The notes under the pieces were generated by a model. It was not told the DNA's origin. It saw only the letters and a program-made list of their open reading frames with translations, and ran no database searches. A stretch of 64,000 nt of DNA from Siminovitchia terrae (GTDB lineage Bacteria; Bacillota; Bacilli; Bacillales; Bacillaceae_C): the NCBI RefSeq assembly GCF_003605405.2, contig NZ_QYTW02000022.1, positions 1 to 64,000 on the forward strand, read 5' to 3'. The position numbers and the translations under genes are program-made. Below, piece by piece: positions 44,088-51,368 of this stretch. Position 1 is the first letter of the stretch. Each line of letters opens with the position of its first letter.

Positions 44088-46892
44088 ATGGCAGACAAAT
44101 ATGTCGTTGTAGATGTTGAAACAACGGGAAATTCATACGTTAAAGGATCCAGAGTGATGCAAATTTCGGCAGTGGTTGTCGAAAACGGACGTATCATGGA
44201 TCAATATACTTCTTTTGTCAATCCCGAAGTGCCCATCCCTTCTTTTATTAAAGAATTGACAGGCATCGGAGAGGAAGAAGTAGCCAAAGCACCAAAATTC
44301 AAGGAAATTGCCGGAGTGGTCCATTCCTTATTGGAAGGGGCAGTTTTTGTGGCCCATAACGTTAAGTTTGACCACAGTTTTTTAGCCGGGGAATTGGAAG
44401 CGGCTGGTTTAACCAGTCCCATAAAAAAAACCTTGGATACGGTTGAATTAGCCAATATCCTCCTTCCTGAGGCAAACAGTTATAAACTGGAAGAGCTTTC
44501 TGATCAAATGGAGCTTGAGCATATCACACCGCACCAGGCGGACAGTGACGCCCTTGCTACAGCAGAATTATTGTTGATGCTGTTGGAAAAAGCAAAAAGT
44601 CTCCCGATCGAAACCTTGGATAGGCTTTGTAAATTATCAAAGAAACTAAACAGCAACATGCTTTCTTTTTTTGAATCGGTTAGGAAAGAAAAGGATAGCC
44701 TGCTGGAGAAACTTCCTAATGATCTCGATTTGTTTCGCGGTATTGTGTTGAAGAAAAAAGAGATACCGACTAAGGAGACTCCAATCCGCTCGTTTGACTA
44801 TCCCGAAAAGCCGGATGATAAAATTAAACTTCTTCAGCCATACATGGAAGAATTTGAACCGCGGAATGGACAATTTGATATGATGGACACCGTTCATAAT
44901 TCCTTCTGTGCTGATAGGCATGCTGTAATAGAGGCAGGTACTGGGATCGGGAAGACGATTGCTTATTTGCTTCCGAGTATATATTTTTCGATTGCTAAAC
45001 AGGAAAAAGTGATCATTAGTACGTACACGATTCAATTACAGCATCAGATTTTGGAGAAAGAAATAAAAGTACTGAAAGAGGCAATCCCATTTTCATTTAG
45101 GACTGCTCTGATCAAAGGCAGAAAGCATTATATCAATATGCTAAAGTTTGAACAGACACTTATGGAGCCAGATCCTTCCTACGATGAAACGATCACCAAA
45201 ATGAAGATTTTGGTTTGGCTTCTGGAGACGGAAACAGGGGATATGGATGAATTGAACCTATCAAGCGGAGGGAAACTTTATTGGAAAAGGATCTGCAATG
45301 ATGGTTCTTTTGTTGATCAATACAGTGACCCTTGGGCTTCTCATGATTTTTATTTACATTCCAAAAGCCTTGCCGAACATGCCGAAATCATTATTACAAA
45401 CCATTCCATGCTTATCGCTGATTTGAAACATCAAATATTGCCAAAAAGCCGTTATGTTGTGATTGATGAGGCACATCACTTGGAAAAATCGGTCAGGACT
45501 AACCTTGGACGACAGCTTGATTATCAGCATATTAAGTTTTTGCTGGGAAAATTGGGAACAACTGAAAAAAAGAAGCGTTTTTACGTCCTTGAAAAGTATA
45601 CAGCCAAATTGAATGCGACTCTTTCCAGGCATACCTTCCTGGTGGACAGGGCGATAGAAGAGCTTGAAGCGGAAACAGATGATTTATTTATATTGTTGAG
45701 TCAATTCCTCAAGAATAACCAGTCCCGCAAGGAAAAGAATAGGAGAGCTAAGCTGAGGGTATCTGAAAACATTCGATCTTCAGCCAGCTGGCAGAGAGTC
45801 ATGTTGTGTGCTGAACGCTTTTTGGATTTCCATAAGCTTATTTCGGAAGGAATGGATGAGAGGCTTTCTCTGATCAAAAAAATGCAGTCATCTCTTTCGT
45901 CAGCAGAATTGGCGTTTTTGGAAGAAATGACAGGTTTTTATGATGAATGGGCTGAAATAGGGCTACAGGTTAAATATTTGCTGTCACAAACCATAGCAAA
46001 TGAGGTAATCTGGCTGGAAAGCGATCAAAAAATCTTAGCAAACAGAACGAGCATTCACAGACAGCCGTTAAATATAGACCATTTTTTAGCTGAAAAGCTC
46101 TTTGAGGCCAATAAAAGTGTTGTCTTGACGTCTGCATCTTTGACGACCAATAATACGTTCAAGTTTTTTAATGATGAGATTGGTATTCATTCATTTGACA
46201 GGATCGAAACCAAAATTGCTTCTCCATTTCCATATCAACAGATGGTGAAGCTGTTTATCCCGACAGACCTTCCAGATATCAGCGCAACACCAATGGAAGA
46301 GTACGCAGAATCAATAGCCTGTCATTTGATTGCTATTGCAAATGCAGCAGAAGGGCGGATGCTCGTGCTGTTTACATCTCATGAAATGCTGCGAAAAACG
46401 TATGAATTGCTCTACGACAGTAATGAACTGGCAGATTTTGTACTTTTGGGACACGGCGTTTCATCAGGAAGCAGGAGCAGGCTTGTGAAAAGCTTCCAGC
46501 AGTTTCAAAAAGCGATTCTTTTGGGCACAAACAGTTTTTGGGAAGGGATTGATATTCCAGGAGAAAATTTGTCTTGCATCGTCGTTGTAAGACTGCCATT
46601 TTCTCCAATCGATGATCCGGTCACGGCTGCAAAGTTGGAGTCTGTACAGGCAAGCGGCAAAAATCCATTCTCATCCTACTCTCTCCCAGAAGCGATTATT
46701 CAATTCAAACAAGGGTTTGGACGCTTAATCAGAAAAAAAACGGATAGTGGTGTTTTCTTTGTTTTTGATCAGAGAATCATGACAACCGTATACGGAAAAG
46801 CTTTTCTTAGGTCCATTCCTTCCGTAGGGATTGAAAAGGGACCATTAAGTGACCTTATCCCTTCAGTTGAGCAGTGGTTGAAGAAAAAGTAA
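44088..46892 (+). CDS. dinG: DinG-type helicase with a DEDDh exonuclease domain
   Basis: 934 residues. The N-terminal domain (about 1-165) is a 3'-5' exonuclease of the DnaQ type: VVVDVETTG (7-14, with Asp9 and Glu11) and later HQADSDALAT. The helicase domain has Walker A EAGTGIGKT (about 283-291), a DEAH box (VVIDEAHHLEKS) and a late motif SFWEGIDIPGENLSC. The XPD-like iron-sulfur cysteines of E. coli DinG are not evident, as in Gram-positive DinG. Start ATG 44088, AAAGGTGTG upstream. In this family the exonuclease has been shown active, the helicase less so. Confidence 0.93.
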   Translation: MADKYVVVDVETTGNSYVKGSRVMQISAVVVENGRIMDQYTSFVNPEVPIPSFIKELTGIGEEEVAKAPKFKEIAGVVHSLLEGAVFVAHNVKFDHSFLAGELEAAGLTSPIKKTLDTVELANILLPEANSYKLEELSDQMELEHITPHQADSDALATAELLLMLLEKAKSLPIETLDRLCKLSKKLNSNMLSFFESVRKEKDSLLEKLPNDLDLFRGIVLKKKEIPTKETPIRSFDYPEKPDDKIKLLQPYMEEFEPRNGQFDMMDTVHNSFCADRHAVIEAGTGIGKTIAYLLPSIYFSIAKQEKVIISTYTIQLQHQILEKEIKVLKEAIPFSFRTALIKGRKHYINMLKFEQTLMEPDPSYDETITKMKILVWLLETETGDMDELNLSSGGKLYWKRICNDGSFVDQYSDPWASHDFYLHSKSLAEHAEIIITNHSMLIADLKHQILPKSRYVVIDEAHHLEKSVRTNLGRQLDYQHIKFLLGKLGTTEKKKRFYVLEKYTAKLNATLSRHTFLVDRAIEELEAETDDLFILLSQFLKNNQSRKEKNRRAKLRVSENIRSSASWQRVMLCAERFLDFHKLISEGMDERLSLIKKMQSSLSSAELAFLEEMTGFYDEWAEIGLQVKYLLSQTIANEVIWLESDQKILANRTSIHRQPLNIDHFLAEKLFEANKSVVLTSASLTTNNTFKFFNDEIGIHSFDRIETKIASPFPYQQMVKLFIPTDLPDISATPMEEYAESIACHLIAIANAAEGRMLVLFTSHEMLRKTYELLYDSNELADFVLLGHGVSSGSRSRLVKSFQQFQKAILLGTNSFWEGIDIPGENLSCIVVVRLPFSPIDDPVTAAKLESVQASGKNPFSSYSLPEAIIQFKQGFGRLIRKKTDSGVFFVFDQRIMTTVYGKAFLRSIPSVGIEKGPLSDLIPSVEQWLKKK

Positions 46893-46950
46893 AACGCCGC
46901 GAAAAAGCGACGTCTTACAATTGTGGACTAGATTTTTTAAAAAACGACGG

Positions 46951-46974
46951 CGTCATCATGATATAATGATGACG
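46951..46974. promoter_or_regulatory. Inverted repeat over the -10 of ypmB-aspB
   Basis: CGTCATCA (46951-46958) and TGATGACG (46967-46974) are perfect inverted repeats; TATAAT at 46962-46967 lies between and partly inside them. This could be a repressor site over a promoter. The -35 is poor. Confidence 0.4.
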
Positions 46975-47096
46975 GGATACCGCGTTGCTTACTAATATTG
47001 TGGCATAAAACAAGCCGCTTATAAGTAACAAAATATGTGTATTGAGGAATGCGTGCTCAATATAACGAAGATTTTTTGCATGAACGAGGGATGCAC

Positions 47097-47573
47097 ATGT
47101 ATAAATGGCTCGCAATTATTCTCTCCTGCATTTTACTTATTGTAGGAATTGGCGGATGCGTATATAGCAAAGCGAAGGCACCCATAAAGAAAGCAAGGGT
47201 TGCTGCAGAGGAAAGGCTTAAGAAGGAAACAGATATTAAAGATGTGGACGAGTTTTATTTATATAATGGTTCAAGTACTTACTATGCTGTAATAGGGAAA
47301 AACAGCAAAGGCCAGGAAATGGCTGCTTGGATTCCTGCTAATAAAAAAGAAAAAGTCCATGTGAAGAAAATGTCAGATGGTGTTTCAAAACAGGATGCGC
47401 TCAATAAATTGCTGAGTGAGAAGAAGCCTAAAGAAGTTCTGGGTGTCAGGCTTGGAATGGAAAAGGAACTGCCTGTCTGGGAATTGTCTTATTTGGATGA
47501 AAACTCCAACTTGAATTATTATTACATCCACTTTGATTCTGGAAAATGGTGGAGAAAAATAGAAAATCTATAA
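47097..47573 (+). CDS. ypmB: Cell wall elongation regulator TseB (YpmB)
   Basis: 158 residues: an N-terminal anchor (about 4-22, WLAIILSCILLIVGIGGCVYS), then two PepSY-like domains (SKQDALNKLLSEKKPKEVLGV in the second). B. subtilis YpmB, renamed TseB, interacts with PBP2A in cell elongation. The ATG at 47097 follows GAGGG by six bases; another ATG at 47091 is possible. Small ypmA of B. subtilis is not found before it. Likely cotranscribed with aspB (19 bases). Confidence 0.87.
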   Translation: MYKWLAIILSCILLIVGIGGCVYSKAKAPIKKARVAAEERLKKETDIKDVDEFYLYNGSSTYYAVIGKNSKGQEMAAWIPANKKEKVHVKKMSDGVSKQDALNKLLSEKKPKEVLGVRLGMEKELPVWELSYLDENSNLNYYYIHFDSGKWWRKIENL

Positions 47574-47592
47574 AAGGAAGCAGGGAATGCAA

Positions 47593-48780
47593 ATGATTGA
47601 ATTGTCACATCGGGTGTCTAAAGTTGCACCTTCATCCACACTGGCTATAACAGCGAAAGCAAAAGAATTAAAAGCGAGTGGCCTCGACGTAATTGGGCTT
47701 GGGGCTGGTGAACCTGATTTCAATACTCCAGAAAACATCATTCAAGCGGCATATCGTTCCATGGAAGAAGGACATACAAAGTATACACCTGCTGGCGGAC
47801 TTGCTGAATTGAAAAAGGCGATCATTGGAAAATTCAAAAGGGATCAGGGTCTTGATTATCAAGCTTCCGAAATCATTGTTACAAACGGAGCAAAGCATGC
47901 CCTTTACACACTTTTCCAAGTCATCTTGAACGATGGAGATGAGGTTATTATCCCGACACCATACTGGGTTAGCTATCCTGAGCAAGTAAAATTGGCAGGA
48001 GGCGAGCCAGTTTTTATCAATGGAGAAGAAGCCAATCATTTCAAAATTACCAGAAAACAGCTTGAGGATGCCATAACACCAAAAACAAAAGCTGTGATTA
48101 TTAACTCTCCAAGCAATCCGACAGGTATGATTTACTCTAAAGAAGAGTTGGCTGAGATTGGTGAAGTGTGTAAAGTACATAATATATTGATCATCTCTGA
48201 TGAAATATACGAAAAACTTTTATACGGCGGCCACGAGCATGTTTCAATAGCAGAGCTGTCACCTGAGCTCAAAGATTTAACGGTTATTATTAATGGGGTG
48301 TCTAAATCGCATTCTATGACCGGCTGGAGAATTGGATACGCAGCTGGAAATGAAAAAATCATTAAAGCGATGACAGATGTTGCAAGTCATTCAACATCGA
48401 ACCCTACAACCACATCTCAATTCGGAGCAATTGAAGCTTATAACGGAACCCAGGAATCCGTTGAAAAAATGAGACAGGCTTTTGAAGAACGAATGAACAT
48501 CATTTTTGAGAAGCTCACAAATATTCCAGGTGTAACCTGCCTGAAACCTCAAGGAGCATTTTATCTGTATCCAAACGTCAAAGAAGCCGCTGTAATTTCC
48601 GGTTACAAGGATGTAGACAGCTTTGTGGAGGCATTGCTTGAAGAGGCGTTGGTAGCTGTTGTTCCCGGTTCCAGCTTTGGCTCGCCCGAAAACATTAGGC
48701 TTTCCTATGCTACATCGCTAGAATTGCTGGAGGAAGCAATCCGCCGCATTCAATCTTTTGTGGAGTCTAAAAGCCATTAA
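47593..48780 (+). CDS. aspB: Pyridoxal-phosphate aspartate aminotransferase
   Basis: 395 residues of a fold-type I aminotransferase (subgroup I-gamma). The substrate region LGAGEPDFNTP (about 37-47), NSPSNPTGMI and the cofactor lysine in GVSKSHSMTGWRIGYAAG are intact. It converts oxaloacetate and glutamate to aspartate. The ATG at 47593 is preferred over 47587 for its distance from AGGGA. In B. subtilis asnS follows; here a repeat does. Confidence 0.93.
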   Translation: MIELSHRVSKVAPSSTLAITAKAKELKASGLDVIGLGAGEPDFNTPENIIQAAYRSMEEGHTKYTPAGGLAELKKAIIGKFKRDQGLDYQASEIIVTNGAKHALYTLFQVILNDGDEVIIPTPYWVSYPEQVKLAGGEPVFINGEEANHFKITRKQLEDAITPKTKAVIINSPSNPTGMIYSKEELAEIGEVCKVHNILIISDEIYEKLLYGGHEHVSIAELSPELKDLTVIINGVSKSHSMTGWRIGYAAGNEKIIKAMTDVASHSTSNPTTTSQFGAIEAYNGTQESVEKMRQAFEERMNIIFEKLTNIPGVTCLKPQGAFYLYPNVKEAAVISGYKDVDSFVEALLEEALVAVVPGSSFGSPENIRLSYATSLELLEEAIRRIQSFVESKSH

Positions 48781-48796
48781 TTTATTTTTGGAACTA

Positions 48797-48825
48797 AAGC
48801 CACGTGCAACTTGTGCGTGGTTTTT
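48797..48825 (+). terminator. Terminator of ypmB-aspB
   Basis: CCACGTGCAA pairs with TTGTGCGTGG with G-U pairs, followed by TTTTT. Confidence 0.75.
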
Positions 48826-48840
48826 CTATCGAAGGGCAAA

Positions 48841-49135
48841 TGCGCAAGCTCCTGTTCACCGACGTTCAGACTAAGTTGAATGGCGAAAACGCCTTGCCAA
48901 CCCCGACAAGCATAAGACAATTCCAGAGGAGACGTTTCTCAGCCGGAAGAGGCCTATGCCTCGAGGGCTAAGGTGCGTTGTAACTGACAGTAACTCTAAT
49001 GAGATAAAGGGAAACGAAGTGCGAGAGTGTCTGCTTATCAGTGCTTCAGCGATTGGCTTAATCCTTGCGCCAAATGACACTTGGCGGGCTCGAGCAGTGG
49101 CATTCTGTCATTAAGACGTCCTGTCCTTCGAAGCT
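48841..49135 (+). repeat. Dispersed modular repeat, copy E
   Basis: Plus-orientation copy: GACGTTCAGACTAAG, GCGAAAACGCCTTGCC, CAACCCCGACAAGCATAAGA and AGGAGACGTTTCTCAGCC match copy C; further on CTTAATCCTTGCGCC and AAGACGTCCTGTCCTTCG are shared with copy F. It lies between aspB and dnaD, the place of asnS in B. subtilis. Confidence 0.65.
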
Positions 49136-49244
49136 GGAAAGAGCACAAAATATGATAAATAAGTTATTCACAAACACCAGTATTTTATAATTTTTTTAGT
49201 CAGGACAAAGCGGTTTCCACGCTAGTAAAGACGAGGTGCTGAAT

Positions 49245-49946
49245 ATGGATAAAGATATAATAGTGTCGTGGATGGAAGCCGGCATGATTCAAGTCCCAAA
49301 TCTTTTATTGCAAAAGTATAAGCAGATCGGTTTGGATGAGAAAGAATTGGCATTACTATTTCATATTATGTCATTTATTGAGTCAGGAAATGGCTTTCCT
49401 ACACCTGAACAATTGGCAGAAAGAATGACAATCAACACCAGTGAATGTTCCACCCAGTTAAGAAAACTTGTTCAGATGCAATTTCTTTCGATTGAGGAAG
49501 GTATGTCGGAAGATGGGATCCATTTTGAGACATATTCATTAAGCCCACTATGGGTAAGACTCGCTGATGAGTTGCAATTTGAGAAAAAACAGAGCGACTT
49601 AAAACATACATTGCATGAAGAAAATAATTTATATACTATTTTTGAGCAGGAATTTGGAAGGCCGCTGTCTCCAATGGAATGCGAAAATCTGGCCATGTGG
49701 CTTGATGATGACGGACAGGATCCGGTACTTATCAAAGCAGCATTGAGAGAAGCAGTATTGGCGGGAAAGCTGAGCTTCCGCTATATAGACCGAATTCTAT
49801 TCAATTGGAAAAGAAACGGAGTCCGTACAATTGAACAGGCTAGGATGCAGGGCATACAATTCAGGCAAAAATCAAAACAGCCCACTCGGTCGGCATCAGA
49901 AGAATCGTCTAAGACCATTCCGTTTTATAATTGGCTCGAACCATGA
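49245..49946 (+). CDS. dnaD: Primosomal replication protein DnaD
   Basis: 233 residues. It acts with DnaB and DnaI at replication initiation and restart. The N-terminal winged helix (about 1-98) and the C-terminal DnaB_2-type domain (about 130-200, with NLAMWLDDDGQDPVLIKAALREAV) are present. The ATG at 49245 follows GAGGTG. Followed after 25 bases by nth, as in B. subtilis. Confidence 0.93.
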   Translation: MDKDIIVSWMEAGMIQVPNLLLQKYKQIGLDEKELALLFHIMSFIESGNGFPTPEQLAERMTINTSECSTQLRKLVQMQFLSIEEGMSEDGIHFETYSLSPLWVRLADELQFEKKQSDLKHTLHEENNLYTIFEQEFGRPLSPMECENLAMWLDDDGQDPVLIKAALREAVLAGKLSFRYIDRILFNWKRNGVRTIEQARMQGIQFRQKSKQPTRSASEESSKTIPFYNWLEP

Positions 49947-49971
49947 TCTATGGCAGTGGAAGGTGAGGCAT

Positions 49972-50640
49972 ATGTTAAATAAACAGGATATCCGGTTTTG
50001 TATAGATACAATGGGAGAAATGTTTCCAGAAGCAGAATGTGAACTAAATCATTCGAACCCGTTTGAGCTTGTTATTGCTGTCTTATTATCGGCGCAATGC
50101 ACTGATGTACTTGTTAACAAGGTAACAAAATCGCTTTTTAAAAAATATAAAACGCCAGAGGACTACTTACAAGTTTCTGTAGAGGAACTACAGCAGGATA
50201 TCCGTTCAATCGGACTTTATCGTAATAAGGCGAAAAACATTCAAAAATTGTGTCTTCTGTTATTGGAAGAGTATGGGGGAGAAGTGCCTCAGGATCGTGA
50301 TGAGCTTGTTAAACTACCTGGGGTCGGTCGTAAGACTGCAAATGTAGTTGTCTCTGTGGCTTTTGGAGTTCCTGCCATTGCCGTAGATACACATGTTGAA
50401 CGTGTCAGCAAGCGGTTGGCGTTCTGTCGCTGGAAAGACAGTGTATTAGAAGTTGAAAAGGCACTTATGAGAAAAATACCGAAAGAACTATGGTCTGTCA
50501 GCCATCATAGAATGATCTTTTTTGGAAGATACCATTGTAAGGCTCAAAATCCGCAATGTCATATTTGCCCTTTACTCGATGTGTGCAGGGAAGGGAAAAA
50601 AAGAATGAAAAAGAAAGATGCTGTAACATTAAAAAAATAA
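49972..50640 (+). CDS. nth: Endonuclease III
   Basis: 222 residues. It removes oxidised pyrimidines and cuts at abasic sites. The helix-hairpin-helix motif KLPGVGRKTANVV holds catalytic Lys121, and Asp139 lies in AVDTHVERV. The four cysteines of the 4Fe-4S cluster are Cys189, Cys196, Cys199 and Cys205. The ATG at 49972 follows AAGGTGAGG; longer frames that overlap dnaD are not needed. Terminator at 50652-50677. Confidence 0.95.
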   Translation: MLNKQDIRFCIDTMGEMFPEAECELNHSNPFELVIAVLLSAQCTDVLVNKVTKSLFKKYKTPEDYLQVSVEELQQDIRSIGLYRNKAKNIQKLCLLLLEEYGGEVPQDRDELVKLPGVGRKTANVVVSVAFGVPAIAVDTHVERVSKRLAFCRWKDSVLEVEKALMRKIPKELWSVSHHRMIFFGRYHCKAQNPQCHICPLLDVCREGKKRMKKKDAVTLKK

Positions 50641-50651
50641 AAAAAGGATGA

Positions 50652-50677
50652 CCAACGGGCTTAGTGCCCGTTTTTTG
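50652..50677 (+). terminator. Terminator of dnaD-nth
   Basis: AACGGGC (50654-50660) pairs with GCCCGTT (50666-50672), followed by T residues. Confidence 0.85.
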
Positions 50678-50740
50678 CTGTTTTCATTAAAAACGGTTAC
50701 TATTACCGGACCAACTTCAAAGATAAAAGAAATCATTCCG

Positions 50741-51035
50741 CTTTTGGGGATAGCATTCTCTTACTTGGATAGTATTTTTATTTTTTCGGCAGTAATTCGG
50801 TCAAACTGACTAGTATTTCTTTTTTCAGGATAGTATCTCTTCATGCCTGGACAGTACTTCAGCTAATTTGGACAGTAAACTTTTTCGGATATTTTTTTCT
50901 TACTCGGCTAGTATTTTTTTCGGCCAATATCACGGTCAAATTGGCCAGTATTCAGCTTTTCCTGGATAGTAAATCCTCATGCTTGGACAAAATATCATCT
51001 AATTCGGACAATATCCTACTTTTCTGTATAGACGT
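50741..51035. repeat. Degenerate tandem array with a period of about 20-21 bp
   Basis: About 14-15 related units, each with a core like TTGGACAGTA or CTGGATAGTA and then a T-rich or mixed tail. The AGTA core recurs at 50771, 50791, 50812, 50832, 50853, 50874, 50910, 50947 and 50968, with related AATA or AGCA cores at 50752, 50926, 50989 and 51010. The spacing is mostly 20-21 bp. No gene is supported. It lies between the convergent nth and ponA genes, where ypoC would be in B. subtilis. Confidence 0.75.
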
Positions 51036-51289
51036 TCAGTTACAAAAGACATTTTGTTATATTTTTTCCTGTTTTTACTATAAATGCCTTCCCGCTAGTA
51101 AAATGAGCGCGAAGGCGAAAACAACTTTTGGATCTGCGCTCAACGCAAATCCGAGCTAGAAAGCAAGGGCAATCGGTCGTTCCGCCGGTATCCCTGCGGT
51201 GCCTTCACGTGGAGTTTGGGATTGTGGCCATGGCCTCACAATATCAGGTATCCGCCGGCTGCTTTCGGAGGGAGAGATCCACAAATACA
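51036..51289. other. Non-coding stretch after the degenerate array
   Basis: About 250 bases, more GC-rich than the array, with short inverted pairs (for example ATTGTGGCC with GGCCTCACAAT near 51213-51235). No gene, promoter or known repeat is recognised. Confidence 0.35.
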
Positions 51290-51336
51290 AAATCAGTCGG
51301 AGAAAAACGAAAAAACTGTTTTCCTCCGACTGATTT
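51290..51336 (-). terminator. Terminator of recU-ponA
   Basis: AAATCAGTCGGA pairs with TCCGACTGATTT across an A/T-rich loop. It lies about 33 bases after the ponA stop, read on the minus strand. Confidence 0.7.
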
Positions 51337-51368
51337 ACTTTAGGGGCTTTTTAGACAGCCTCATCTTT

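Noticed and set aside
46970-46990. T-box-like GGATACCGCG before ypmB
   Set aside because: No specifier stem, no antiterminator/terminator pair and the upstream promoter is only a few bases away.
51100-51300. Possible remnant of ypoC
   Set aside because: No frame of useful length with ypoC-like content on either strand.
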